Position numbers and translations under genes: made by a program. A DNA stretch of 64,000 bases from Corallincola holothuriorum (GTDB lineage Bacteria > Pseudomonadota > Gammaproteobacteria > Enterobacterales > Neiellaceae): positions 124,001-188,000 of the forward strand of contig NZ_QPID01000007.1 in assembly GCF_003336225.1 (NCBI RefSeq). Reading direction: 5' to 3'. The notes beneath the pieces were generated by a model. That model was not told where the DNA came from and searched no databases. It worked only from the letters and a program-made list of their open reading frames with translations. Within the stretch, counting starts at the first letter, position 1. The number at the start of each line of letters is the position of its first letter. Below, piece after piece: positions 18,475 through 27,839 of this stretch.

Positions 18475-19205
18475 CAACCAGCAATTTCCGTGCAGTTGTG
18501 ATTGGTGGCGGAGCCATTGGCACTGCTCTCGCTGACCAGCTAGCCAATGATAAGCATTGCGAGGGCATTGTCGTGACCCATCGCACACCGAGCAAACAAT
18601 CAAGCACTGGCAAAATTACGCAGCTCGAACTTAACCTTGAATCTGAAGCGTCAATCGAAAGCTGTTTTGCCAGCATCGCCCAGCAGTGGCCGTGCATCGA
18701 AAAGATTTATATTTGTTCGGGGATGTTGCATGAGGGAGTGATCCGCCCGGAGAAGTCTTTGACTCAGCTAACTTCGGCTCATATGACCCACAGCTGGTTA
18801 GTTAACGCCGTCGGGCCGCTACTAGTAGCCAAGCATGCAGAACCCTTACTCAAAAAAAGTCGTGGTCAAAGCATATTTGCAGCACTTTCTGCCAGAGTTG
18901 GAAGTATCAGTGATAACCGCTTAGGAGGCTGGTACGGCTACCGCATGGCGAAAGCAGCGCTCAACATGGGCGTGAAAAATCTTGCCATTGAATGGCAACG
19001 AAAACGAATGAATACAATATGCGTCGCACTGCACCCAGGTACCACAGACTCCCCGCTATCCGCCCCATTTCAGGCCAATGTCGATAGTGACAAACTATTT
19101 AGCCCCGCTTATACCGCTAGTCATCTACTTCGATTATCAAGTCAGTTGACTCAATCTCATACGGGGAAATTCTTTGCTTGGGACGGTAGCGAGCTTCCTT
19201 GGTAA
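18471..19205 (+). CDS. SDR-family oxidoreductase (C-factor-like)
   Basis: 244 residues from a GTG start that overlaps the preceding small ORF. Rossmann glycine motif VIGGGAIGTALA (about residues 8-19), NAVGP and the catalytic YRMAK (Tyr-x3-Lys) identify a classical short-chain dehydrogenase. The closest recognisable type is the CsgA/C-factor-like group often found in marine gammaproteobacteria. Substrate is unknown. Confidence 0.8.
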   Translation: MTTSNFRAVVIGGGAIGTALADQLANDKHCEGIVVTHRTPSKQSSTGKITQLELNLESEASIESCFASIAQQWPCIEKIYICSGMLHEGVIRPEKSLTQLTSAHMTHSWLVNAVGPLLVAKHAEPLLKKSRGQSIFAALSARVGSISDNRLGGWYGYRMAKAALNMGVKNLAIEWQRKRMNTICVALHPGTTDSPLSAPFQANVDSDKLFSPAYTASHLLRLSSQLTQSHTGKFFAWDGSELPW

Positions 19206-19385
19206 GTAGGTAAGCGTAAGCTACTTTAGCTAACATATTGATAAAACTATATTTTACAGTACGGTTTTTTTATTTTACTTTTGCTATAGCAGCAAACTAT
19301 ATTCCTGCTAAAGTCAGAGATATGGCTAATAATCATACAAATGTCTATTAGCTGACTAGGATCCCCACTAGAGAAGGAGCTTGTC

Positions 19386-19976
19386 GTGACCCGCGTTATC
19401 ATCGTTTTATTACTCAGCTTGATGCCTATATGCGCCACCAAAGCCGCATTGCTTCAATTTGATTTTGTAGGTGTTCTAACGAATGATATTCCTGATCACA
19501 ACTCTGAGTTTTCAGGATGGATCATTGTCGATAGTGACGCCGAACAGATCGAAGCAGTTTTTTCATCATCTGGCGATTCTGACTATTTCTGGCTCAGATC
19601 TGATCCCATGATAGAAGGCGCATGGGATCTACCTTGGTTTGTCTATGATGACGACTTAGGATCGTTTGTCTTAGTCATTGAAGGGTTCACCAGAGGTGCA
19701 TCTCGTCCAGATAATCTCTTCGATATCTATCTGGATATCGAACTTGAAGGTTCAGACGAAGCACTAGAAAATAGTGAATTTGAAAACATGTACGTTGCTG
19801 AATTTGGTGCATTCGGTAATTTTATTCGCGGTGATGATGACTCCGAGGCATATTTCGGAGACATCTCACTCAAAGTCGTAGATAGCATCCCAAATATTGC
19901 CACTCCAGCAACATCAGCGGTCGTGCTAACTGTGCTTATGCTGCTAGGCTTGCTCGGACAACGTTACCGACAGTAA
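19386..19976 (+). CDS. Secreted acidic protein with PEP-CTERM-like sorting tail
   Basis: 196 residues from GTG at 19386 with GAAGGAG upstream. Signal peptide (residues 1-20, ends ATKA/A), a very acidic beta-rich body, and a C-terminal tripartite tail: a Pro-containing stretch (IPNIATPATSA), a hydrophobic helix (VVLTVLMLLGLLG) and a basic end (QRYRQ). This matches the layout of PEP-CTERM/VPXXXP-CTERM proteins anchored or processed by exosortase-type enzymes. The canonical PEP triplet is absent and no exosortase gene is in the window. Function unknown. Confidence 0.7.
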   Translation: MTRVIIVLLLSLMPICATKAALLQFDFVGVLTNDIPDHNSEFSGWIIVDSDAEQIEAVFSSSGDSDYFWLRSDPMIEGAWDLPWFVYDDDLGSFVLVIEGFTRGASRPDNLFDIYLDIELEGSDEALENSEFENMYVAEFGAFGNFIRGDDDSEAYFGDISLKVVDSIPNIATPATSAVVLTVLMLLGLLGQRYRQ

Positions 19977-19981
19977 TCGAT

Positions 19982-20010
19982 AACGTGGTAGCTAATCTGG
20001 CTACCATGTT
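19982..20010 (+). terminator. Hairpin after the CTERM-like gene
   Basis: AACGTGGTAGC pairs with GCTACCATGTT (11 bp with one G-U pair) around a 7-base loop, a few bases after the stop codon. No long U-tract. Confidence 0.5.
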
Positions 20011-20153
20011 CTCAATTTAGCCTGCTTCATAACTGTTTGTCGTTATGGATCACGAAATAGATTTAACACTTGGATAGTAAATGCACTAAACTAGTGTCAG
20101 GAATTTTTACACGCGTTCATTTATTGAGCGAGCCAGAGAGCAGTAGGCCGCAT

Positions 20154-20981
20154 ATGACTCCAAATAATCTCATCAAAGCATTGTTACCCGCATTGAAGCG
20201 CCAATTAGGCCCTGAACAGGGCTCTTTGTTGGCGCTACCGCAAAACGTATTGGAAGTTCGCCGCCTATGTAACGAAGATGATAGCAGCATCGGTCAGGTC
20301 TCCAGCGCCGTCGTGCAAGACCCCGCATTTGCCGGCTACCTGTTGCAGATGGCTAACTCAGCCATGTATGGGTTTGGCTGGAACGAATGTACCCGCATTG
20401 AGGATTCCATTAAACGCTTAGGCCTCCAAAGAGTAGCCAAGACTTCGCTACTCTATGCGAGTCGACAGCTGCATCAAGATCAGCACGTACCGCGGGAAAT
20501 GCGTCCCCTGTTACAAACGAATTGGCAACGGAGCTGGCAGTTGGTCAAAGACGCATCCGAAGCCTACTGGAAAAGGCGTGGCCGCTTACCTGAGCACCAT
20601 TTTCCTGTCGCAATCGCTGACGTCTTAACTGCCAGTGTGCTCTACTTTTCCGGCGCACTTGCCATTCTATCTATCGCCGCCAGAGAAAGTGAACTATTGG
20701 CAGAGCATACGGACCTGCCGTTGGAACGCACCGCACTGCTATATAACCGAGGTATGCTTCGCTCAGTACTGACCCTGTGGGGCATGGGATCTGATTACGC
20801 CAAAGGGCTTGCAGATCTACCTGTCGAAGGAACAAGCCTTTGCCGTAACGATTTTATTCGTCTGGCGCTACTAAACCAACCAGAGATAGCGATCCAGTTA
20901 GGTTTCAATATGGACACACAAGAAGAGTGGCGTGAACGTCTGACAGAGCTACGTATGTTGCAACCAATAAAAGTCGCATAA
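20154..20981 (+). CDS. HDOD domain protein
   Basis: 275 residues from the ATG at 20154; an in-frame TTG at 20070 is possible but has no ribosome-binding site. The HDOD segment (about residues 15-220) shows LPQNVLEVRRLCNEDDSSIGQVSSAVVQDPAFAGYLLQMANSAMYG and the later IKRLGLQRVAK, listed here in pieces. HDOD proteins are HD-like helical domains without the catalytic metal ligands, usually acting in signalling. No second domain is seen. Role unknown. Confidence 0.8.
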   Translation: MTPNNLIKALLPALKRQLGPEQGSLLALPQNVLEVRRLCNEDDSSIGQVSSAVVQDPAFAGYLLQMANSAMYGFGWNECTRIEDSIKRLGLQRVAKTSLLYASRQLHQDQHVPREMRPLLQTNWQRSWQLVKDASEAYWKRRGRLPEHHFPVAIADVLTASVLYFSGALAILSIAARESELLAEHTDLPLERTALLYNRGMLRSVLTLWGMGSDYAKGLADLPVEGTSLCRNDFIRLALLNQPEIAIQLGFNMDTQEEWRERLTELRMLQPIKVA

Positions 20982-21076
20982 ACGCACCTCTATCTCGATA
21001 ACCATGTAGAAGCTTGTTGTTTCCGCGATCTTGTCGCGTTACGCTCTAAGATCAGTCAGTTAGCGATTAGGCTTCA

Positions 21077-21901
21077 ATGTCTGTTCCGACACCTATCATA
21101 GTCATCACTGGTGCCAGCAGTGGTATCGGCAAAGCACTCGCTGAAGCCCTGCTCAAGCAGGGTGTCTCGTTGATTGCCACAGCGAGAGATCCGGCTTCAC
21201 TCTCCTCGCTAGTCGCTTTAGGTGCACATGCCCTGCCACTCGATGTCACAGACAAAAGCGCGTGCGAAACCCTGTTACAGCAAGTGTCTGACGACTTTGG
21301 ACATATCGATATGCTGATAAATAACGCCGGTTATGGACAGATGGGACCTATGCTGGCAGTTGATGAAAAACAGTTACGTCATCAGTTCGACGTTAACCTG
21401 TTTGCACCACTCCGTTTATGCCAGTTAGCAGCCAAGCAGATGAAGCGCCAAGGTTATGGCTGTCTGGTTAATATCGGTAGCGTATCAGGGATCACGGTCA
21501 CGCCGTTTGCAGGAGTTTATTGTGCTTCAAAAGCCGCGCTTCATGCTGTCGATGAGGCGCTACAGATGGAACTGGCGCCGTTCAATATCAAGGTCGTCAC
21601 GGTACAACCGGGTGCTATTGCATCAAATTTTGCTAACGCCGCAGAGTCAGCGCTACCCGATATCAATAGCGAATATGCTGATTATTCGGCCGGGATCGCA
21701 AAACGGACAGCCATGTCGCAACAAAATGCGACTCCCGCAAAACAATTTGCTGATCATGTAGTCAGAGAGTTGTTAAGACCCGGAGGACCACCTCTGCTAA
21801 TTCGTTATGGCCATGGCGCTCGACTGCTACCCCTGTTGGCTTATCTGGTACCAAGACGGTTAAGGCACAAATTATTAAAAAGGGCATTTGGCTTAGGTTA
21901 A
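21077..21901 (+). CDS. Short-chain dehydrogenase/reductase
   Basis: 274 residues. Cofactor motif TGASSGIG (residues 11-18), NNAGYG near 82, catalytic Ser in NIGSVSG and YCASK (Tyr near 148). Classical SDR with a C-terminal extension rich in Arg and Leu (LVPRRLRHKLLKR) that may touch the membrane. It precedes a lipoprotein and a START-domain gene; spacing suggests they could share a transcript. Substrate unknown, possibly a lipid or retinol-like compound. Confidence 0.85.
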   Translation: MSVPTPIIVITGASSGIGKALAEALLKQGVSLIATARDPASLSSLVALGAHALPLDVTDKSACETLLQQVSDDFGHIDMLINNAGYGQMGPMLAVDEKQLRHQFDVNLFAPLRLCQLAAKQMKRQGYGCLVNIGSVSGITVTPFAGVYCASKAALHAVDEALQMELAPFNIKVVTVQPGAIASNFANAAESALPDINSEYADYSAGIAKRTAMSQQNATPAKQFADHVVRELLRPGGPPLLIRYGHGARLLPLLAYLVPRRLRHKLLKRAFGLG

Positions 21902-21931
21902 TCTGTACCAGTTCAATTTGAGGAAAGTAAA

Positions 21932-22192
21932 ATGAAGTTTGTCGCCCCACTAGTTGCTTGCTTGTTGTTATTCGGATGCAGCGATGAAACAACACAACAG
22001 CCGTTTGAACAAGCATGCACAGATCCCAGACCGCAGATATGCACCATGGATTACAACCCGGTAGATGGTTACCTTGAAACAGGTGAATGGAAGTCTTTTT
22101 CCAATGCTTGTAATGCCTGTAGTCATCCGCAAGTGCTCGGATACAAAGAGCCCGATGAGAACAGCGAACAACAAAAAGTCTCTCCACCATAG
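21932..22192 (+). CDS. Small Kazal-like lipoprotein
   Basis: 86 residues with GAGGAAAG upstream. The lipobox LFGC (Cys 16) predicts a lipid-anchored protein. The mature part resembles bacterial Kazal-type inhibitor domains (QICTMDYNPV, then FSNACNACSHPQV). The usual PVCG cysteine is replaced by Asp (PVDG), so one disulfide of the fold is lost. Protease inhibition is therefore doubtful. Confidence 0.7.
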   Translation: MKFVAPLVACLLLFGCSDETTQQPFEQACTDPRPQICTMDYNPVDGYLETGEWKSFSNACNACSHPQVLGYKEPDENSEQQKVSPP

Positions 22193-22205
22193 GTATCCAT
22201 AAATA

Positions 22206-22916
22206 ATGCCCATTTTTGTCGTTGCAATCATCTTTATCGCCTTCTCTTCGCAAGCGAAAGATTGGCAATTGCAGCTGTCAGAAAGAGGCGTGGATATCTA
22301 TACCCAGTCAATGGATAGCCCTCCGTTTCAGAAATTCAGAGCGGAAATACAGGTAGAAGCAACCCGCGGCGCTTTTCTCACCCTGCTGTTGCACACGGAG
22401 GCGAATCCTGATTGGGTTGAGCATGCCGAAGGGGCTGATGTGATCATCTTTCAACCGCCAAATCGACACTTGGTACACACGCGATTCAACCCGCCGTGGC
22501 CGGTCAACAAACGAGATTTGGTCACCGCATCACGTTATTGGCAAGAGCCGGATTCAGGGGTGTTATATTTAGCCGCAGAATCGCGTCCTAACGCGTATCC
22601 TACGCAAGAAGGCTACCTAAGGATGCTCGATGCAGAAGCCTGTTGGCAGATCAGCCCGCAGGAAGGCAACACGATTAAGGTCAGATATGAGGGATTTACC
22701 AATCCCTCAGGAAACATGCCCTATTTCTTAACTAACAAAGTGGGGATACAAGCGTTATTTAATACCTTCACCAAACTGAAACGCCAGTTAACAAGAAATG
22801 AATATCGGTTTGCCAACCCTGAAGTTCCCAAGCGCAGAGAGTTTCAATCTAAGCCGTGCAACGCACTATTAGCTGAAGAAACAGCAGTGACCAGAGCCAC
22901 CGCCCGTCATCAATAG
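22206..22916 (+). CDS. Exported START-domain (lipid-transfer-like) protein
   Basis: 236 residues, 13 bp after the lipoprotein gene. Short signal peptide (1-17, ends SQA/K). The rest matches START domains: FRAEIQVEATRGAFLTLL, NPDWVEHAEGADV, FNPPWPVNKRDLV, VRYEGFTNPSGNMPYFLTN. START domains bind lipids in a hydrophobic cavity; many bacteria carry such periplasmic versions of unknown ligand. Confidence 0.83.
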   Translation: MPIFVVAIIFIAFSSQAKDWQLQLSERGVDIYTQSMDSPPFQKFRAEIQVEATRGAFLTLLLHTEANPDWVEHAEGADVIIFQPPNRHLVHTRFNPPWPVNKRDLVTASRYWQEPDSGVLYLAAESRPNAYPTQEGYLRMLDAEACWQISPQEGNTIKVRYEGFTNPSGNMPYFLTNKVGIQALFNTFTKLKRQLTRNEYRFANPEVPKRREFQSKPCNALLAEETAVTRATARHQ

Positions 22917-22933
22917 ATTCAAACGACAAACGC

Positions 22934-23581
22934 TTAGGGCGCCAATCGCTCAATTTGCCAGAGGTCTTCACCTTCCATCGCTTTAGAGTAGAGGAAGCGA
23001 TCATGCAGTCTATGTTCGCCACCCTGCCAAAACTCGATGGTTTCAGGCACAATTCGATAGCCGCCCCAAAAACTTGGCAACGGTACCTCCCCTTTGGAGA
23101 ACTTCTGTTTTATCTCCATAAACTTAGACTCAAGCACCTGCCGCGCGCTGATACGACTGCTCTGCTTTGACACCCAAGCAGCTATTTGGCTATCACGGGG
23201 GCGAGTCACAAAGTACTTCAGAACTTCAGTATTGCTTAACTGCTCTACCTGCCCACAAACAGCCACTTGGCGATCAAGTGCATGCCAAGGAAAAAGTAGC
23301 GAGATACGAGGATTAGCAGCCAGGTGCGCCGCCTTACGGCTACCCAAATTGGTATAAAAGATAAATCCCTGAGCATCGAAACGCTTCAGCAAAACAATAC
23401 GCTGAAAAGGTTGGCCACGCTCATCAACCGACGCCACCACCATCGCCGTTGGATCAGTCAATTTAGCATCGCAAGTTTGCTGCATCCAACGCTCAAACAA
23501 TGGCCATGGCGTGTCGGGTAGTTCCGCCTCACTCAACCCGCCTGCGGTGTATTCGCGCCGAAGATCACTTAAATCACTCAT
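22934..23581 (-). CDS. pdxH: Pyridoxamine 5'-phosphate oxidase
   Basis: 215 residues, near the usual 218. FMN enzyme that oxidises pyridoxamine or pyridoxine phosphate to pyridoxal phosphate. Family features in order: YTAGGLSE near the N-terminus, [11 protein letters not shown] (FMN phosphate binding), [29 protein letters not shown], and the C-terminal [12 protein letters not shown](L)Y signature ending in RLAP. Convergent with the START gene. Confidence 0.96.
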   Translation of the reverse strand: MSDLSDLRREYTAGGLSEAELPDTPWPLFERWMQQTCDAKLTDPTAMVVASVDERGQPFQRIVLLKRFDAQGFIFYTNLGSRKAAHLAANPRISLLFPWHALDRQVAVCGQVEQLSNTEVLKYFVTRPRDSQIAAWVSKQSSRISARQVLESKFMEIKQKFSKGEVPLPSFWGGYRIVPETIEFWQGGEHRLHDRFLYSKAMEGEDLWQIERLAP

Positions 23582-23749
23582 AGGTAGCCGCTTGAAAAAT
23601 AGAAAATGTTTTCCATAGTTTACGGCAGAGCAACCTATTTAGACCAATAAAACTGTAAGCTGAAACCCTCTAAGCTGTTGAAATTTTAACCGCTCCACCT
23701 TATAAAATGATCAACCGTAGGAAAGAGGAAGATAAAAAAGCGTCCAGCG

Positions 23750-24733
23750 ATGAATCAAACGGCTCACTTTCCAATCCCCCTGGTGATATTGGGGGGTAAA
23801 GATCAACGCCCGGCAAAGCTGCCGGACGATGTCAGCGATAAGCACGCGTTGTCCGCGTATAAAGGCATGGCTATACGGATCAACAATCGCCCTATTATCG
23901 AAGTGATCATTGAGCGTATTAACGCCTGTGGCATGTTTGGCCCCATCTACATCGCCGGCCCGATGAACGTCTATCAACCGGTATCGGATCTGGCACATAT
24001 CATCGACACTGACGGCAAACTAGATGAGAATGTTGATGCCGCGCTGCAAAGCATATCGCTATTGCATCCAAATGGTCCCGTTGCTTTCTTTGCCTGCGAC
24101 GTATTACCTGATCCCGAGACACTCAAGCAGCTCACCGAGCTATATCGTCAATCGGGTCACAGTGATATTTTCTTTCCATTGATCAAAGTACCGGAACAAA
24201 CAGAGCAACTAGGCTCATCCGGCTGGAAACCCAAGTACCAAGTCATCCCCACAGGCGATACCCAGCCAACCACCGTACTGCCCAGCCACTTACTGATCAT
24301 CAACCCCAAAGCGCTGCGCCTGAGACTGATTTTCACCCTAACAAGACTCGCCTACCAAACTCGCAACCGTGGAATAGAGCAGCGGAAAAGCACCATGATC
24401 CGTGGTGCCCTCTGGTTTCTAATCAAAGAGGATCTCAAGCAGTTAGCCAAGTTCAAGCTGCCGCATCTCACCACCACGGTGCTGAGCAATGCCATTGCGG
24501 GTGCCAGAGAACTGGCTTCGGGTTCCATCGCTCAGCACACGTTGGAGAGACGCCTGCGGAAAATACTGATCAAAGCCCGCCGCCGCGTGCGTCACCGCAG
24601 GCCGCTGGTTTATCTGCCCGTAGTGGATGCACTAGAGCTAGCAAAAGATATTGATACACTCGAAGAAGTGGAAGAGTTAGGCGCTGAGCTGACGGCGGAT
24701 GAAGTATCAGCAAGCCCATCTAAAGATCCATAA
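23750..24733 (+). CDS. MobA-like nucleotidyltransferase family protein
   Basis: 327 residues. The N-terminal half resembles NTP-transferase folds: LVILGGKDQRPAKLP with KGMAIRINNRPIIEVIIERI (given as separate parts) and FFACDVLPDPETL, which places an Asp where metal binds. The usual GG-x-S-x-R-M loop is altered to GGKDQRP. The C-terminus is rich in Arg/Lys then acidic. It precedes the DMT-OpuAC gene by 178 bp. Substrate not inferable. Confidence 0.65.
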   Translation: MNQTAHFPIPLVILGGKDQRPAKLPDDVSDKHALSAYKGMAIRINNRPIIEVIIERINACGMFGPIYIAGPMNVYQPVSDLAHIIDTDGKLDENVDAALQSISLLHPNGPVAFFACDVLPDPETLKQLTELYRQSGHSDIFFPLIKVPEQTEQLGSSGWKPKYQVIPTGDTQPTTVLPSHLLIINPKALRLRLIFTLTRLAYQTRNRGIEQRKSTMIRGALWFLIKEDLKQLAKFKLPHLTTTVLSNAIAGARELASGSIAQHTLERRLRKILIKARRRVRHRRPLVYLPVVDALELAKDIDTLEEVEELGAELTADEVSASPSKDP

Positions 24734-24911
24734 CAACACGCTCTGATCACTGGGCAGTAAAGCAGCGCTTTCAAGTATCTGCCCTGAGCAACATAGATCA
24801 TGCTCTCATCATCTAAATTAGCTGCCACAAAATCATAATAATGAATAACTTATTCAGATAAACTGAACCGACAAAAAGTGCTTGTCACTATAGGTTCTGG
24901 AGAGCAACTCA

Positions 24912-27746
24912 GTGCATTCGATTTTCAGTGGATTATTCCGCCACCCTGTCGCCTTGATGATCACTGCCGTCGGGCTTTGGATGCTCTATCCGCCTGTCGT
25001 CAATTATCTGGTTGATCAAACCAGTGTCTTCTATGTCGCTGCCGTTGCTCATTCATTTGCTGCTATCTGCACGCTCGCCTGCGTCGCGACACTCTTTATC
25101 GGCAAGGATAAGATCCGGTTGGCGAATGTCGCCACACCAGCAACATTTAAAACCGTCTCTGCGCCCACCCTCTTTTCTGGCATCTTGATTTGCGCCAACC
25201 ATTTGTTGCTATACGCCGCATTGAGTGTCTCCGAAGAGTTTGATGTGATAGCCATTCTGGTCTTTGAAACCTGGCCGATCCTATTTTTCTATATCGATAG
25301 CGCCCTGCGGCGCGATAAGCGCAAAACATCCATTAACGACTATGTATTTTCTGGCGCAGCGTTCGCGGGGTTTCTGGTACTCACTGCACCCAATGTTGAT
25401 ATCGCAGACTGGCTACTACTCGACAGCCCGATGCTGAAAACCATGGGATTAGCTGCGGCTGGAGGCTTAGCAATGGCCATCAACTGCTATTTCCGTATGA
25501 AGTGTATGGATGCATGGAGCGCGATATCAGAACAGCGCTCACTCAACCTCAGCAGCTTTAAACGCGGCTTACTGACAGAGGCAGGCGTCAGGTTGGTTGC
25601 CGCCCCGCTATTGATCCTGGTATTGCTATATTCAGGCGAGACGATCCCCAGTACCAGCATGAGCAATTTGTTACTGCTCGCCTTCGTCGGCATCGTCATT
25701 CTGGCCTTGGGCAGCTTGCTCTATGACCTATCCGTATTTAATGCAGATAACGCATCCATTAGCGCATTGTGGTACCTAATGCCTGTAGGCGCAGTGCTTA
25801 TCCTGGCAGTAATGCAGGGACGTATGCTGAATCAATATGAGGCCGTCGCCTCCGCCCTGATCGTATCCTCAAACATTTTCCTGGCACTCAAATACCCTCT
25901 GCGATCTTCATTGCTCGTGCTTTTTGTCTCCGTTTGCACCATCGGCATCTGGATCCTGTTTGCGCCTGTCGCCACCATCAACCACTATTACGACCTATTG
26001 GCGGTATCAACAGTGTTCTTCGTCCTACTGGCAACTTTTGCACTGGATAGAACCACCTCACTTAACCGCGAGCGTGAAAGCCTACTCGGCGAGTTCAACG
26101 AACAAGTAATCGGTCTATTAGAGCAACGTTCGGCAACTGATGAAGGCCAAGACAAAGGCTGTCTCCCCCCTGCTTACCTGAGTGAGATCAAACAGTACGT
26201 GCTTTGGAATATGCACAGCTTTCTGCGAGCGTTTTCGAGTTTTCAACAGTTAGCGAGTAACCAGAAAACAGCCGAAAGTATTAAATACAGTGTGCTGCCA
26301 CAACTCAAACAAGATGAAGAGGTACGCGAACGCGTGCTTGGGTTGTTTAAGGTGGGCGACAAACTGCTGACGATGGAAAGCGACAGGATCCCGCCAGAAG
26401 AGTTCGTCATTTTAATCCTACTTGGCGCCACCAACGTTTTCTTTTCTCTGGTATTTCGTCCTGACACCCTATCCGCAGGACTATTCGCCTTAATTGTCGG
26501 TGCCTCAATGATCTACCTGCTACTGATCATTTTTGAGCGGGACAGATACGCCCAGATCAGACACGACCATGCCATGGTGTGTACCAATCTTGTGACCTAT
26601 GTAGAACAGCAACTTCCCGATAAGGACGAAGCCACTACTGAGCAGACCCTCAAGCAGGAGATCCACCAAGCGATCACACTCAAATCAGGCAATATAGAAA
26701 CCCGCGGCCGCGCCTATTGGATCTTCAGTGTGTTTGCGTTTCTATTCTTCGGATTTGGCTACGGTTTTCTTTACGAATCCCTGCAAGAACAACGTTCGCT
26801 GGAAACCTCTCCCCTTACCTCAACACGCAGCATCCAGGAAACGGAAATCAATATCGCGCTGTTGGATTGGCCAGCGGCACAGATAAAAAGCCATATTTTG
26901 GCGGGGATCATCAATCATCACACAGAGCTGAATGCATCGGTGATCTCAGTGTCTAGCGAGCAAGCATTTCGAGCGATGGACGATGAGGATGGCATCATCG
27001 ACATTCATCCAGACCTCTGGGTTGAGAACAACCCAGATATGATACGCCGTTACGTAAAAGCCTTTGGCTCTGTCGCCTTAGGCCAGCAATCGGTCACCGG
27101 ATCACAAGGGTTGTGTTACACCGACTTTACCTCTGCGCATCCCATCTCTATGTCAGATCTATCAAGTCCCGCTATCGCCAAACAGTTTGATCTGTCCGGC
27201 GATGGCAAAGGTGATATATGGGTGGGCGCCAAAGGCTGGGCATCCGTCGACATAGAGCAACGCCGCCTTTCAGCCTACGGTTTAGATAGCCACTACAACT
27301 ACCATGTGTTTGACCCAGATGTGTTGCAGATGCTAGTGGAGCGCAATAATCAGAGTCAAAAAGCCAGTCTATTCTTCTGCTACTACCCAGATGCCCTGTT
27401 TATTGATCAGCACGTTCACTTTCTGAATGAATCAACCCATGATGCGAAAAACTGGGCAGCTATCCTGCAACCCCGCCACAGCAAAGCACCGAGTACAGGT
27501 ACGTCTTGGCCAAAAACCCACATCAAACTGGCTTATCGCAGCAGTTTGGCGACTAAATCCCACGAATTGGTGACGTTACTAAATAGTTTTGCCATCAGTA
27601 ACGAAGAGTTAGTCACCATGATGGCGCAGGTCAAAGCTGGACAACCAACTGAAGAGGTCGCCCAGCAGTGGATCAGCAATCATCAAGACACGGTTTTGGA
27701 ATGGCTAACGGGATTTCGGTTACCTGAAAAAGATCAGGTTAATTAA
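24912..27746 (+). CDS. DMT/EamA-like permease fused to a periplasmic OpuAC-type substrate-binding domain
   Basis: 944 residues from GTG at 24912 with GGAGAG upstream. Residues about 1-385 contain about ten to twelve hydrophobic helices with EamA-like features (VVNYLVDQTSVFYVAAVAHS; FETWPILFFYID). A cytoplasmic stretch (about 390-490) follows, then two helices (about 495-545), another soluble stretch, and one helix (about 600-620). Residues about 640-940 resemble the OpuAC glycine-betaine-binding fold: EINIALLDWPAAQIKSHIL, IDIHPDLWVENNPD, GDIWVGAKGWASVD, PDALFIDQHV. The order is unusual: OpuAC domains normally serve ABC importers. Could be a quaternary-amine or amino-acid transporter, or a ligand sensor. 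Its stop codon lies in an attC site. Confidence 0.75.
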   Translation: MHSIFSGLFRHPVALMITAVGLWMLYPPVVNYLVDQTSVFYVAAVAHSFAAICTLACVATLFIGKDKIRLANVATPATFKTVSAPTLFSGILICANHLLLYAALSVSEEFDVIAILVFETWPILFFYIDSALRRDKRKTSINDYVFSGAAFAGFLVLTAPNVDIADWLLLDSPMLKTMGLAAAGGLAMAINCYFRMKCMDAWSAISEQRSLNLSSFKRGLLTEAGVRLVAAPLLILVLLYSGETIPSTSMSNLLLLAFVGIVILALGSLLYDLSVFNADNASISALWYLMPVGAVLILAVMQGRMLNQYEAVASALIVSSNIFLALKYPLRSSLLVLFVSVCTIGIWILFAPVATINHYYDLLAVSTVFFVLLATFALDRTTSLNRERESLLGEFNEQVIGLLEQRSATDEGQDKGCLPPAYLSEIKQYVLWNMHSFLRAFSSFQQLASNQKTAESIKYSVLPQLKQDEEVRERVLGLFKVGDKLLTMESDRIPPEEFVILILLGATNVFFSLVFRPDTLSAGLFALIVGASMIYLLLIIFERDRYAQIRHDHAMVCTNLVTYVEQQLPDKDEATTEQTLKQEIHQAITLKSGNIETRGRAYWIFSVFAFLFFGFGYGFLYESLQEQRSLETSPLTSTRSIQETEINIALLDWPAAQIKSHILAGIINHHTELNASVISVSSEQAFRAMDDEDGIIDIHPDLWVENNPDMIRRYVKAFGSVALGQQSVTGSQGLCYTDFTSAHPISMSDLSSPAIAKQFDLSGDGKGDIWVGAKGWASVDIEQRRLSAYGLDSHYNYHVFDPDVLQMLVERNNQSQKASLFFCYYPDALFIDQHVHFLNESTHDAKNWAAILQPRHSKAPSTGTSWPKTHIKLAYRSSLATKSHELVTLLNSFAISNEELVTMMAQVKAGQPTEEVAQQWISNHQDTVLEWLTGFRLPEKDQVN

Positions 27747-27839
27747 CGCCCAAAGTATGGGCGGATAGAGCAGGCTAACCTAAGGAGCGAAGCGACGAAA
27801 ACCTACGAAAATCCATCTGCGTGAGTTGGCTTGTTATGC
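27741..27839 (-). repeat. attC site of the distal integron cassette
   Basis: On the minus strand the site starts with GCATAAC, containing the stop codon of the 162-aa cassette gene, and ends in GGGCGTTAATT. The ends pair as TAACAAGCCAA with TAACGCCCAA (bulged), as attC sites do, and an inner GCGGATAG/CGCAGATG pairing continues the stem. The R' end is not an exact GTTRRRY. The R' end includes the stop codon of the DMT-OpuAC gene on the opposite strand. Confidence 0.65.

Noticed and set aside
21762-22268. 168-codon minus-strand open frame across the lipoprotein gene
   Set aside because: The plus-strand lipoprotein and START genes have ribosome-binding sites and recognisable motifs; the minus frame has none.
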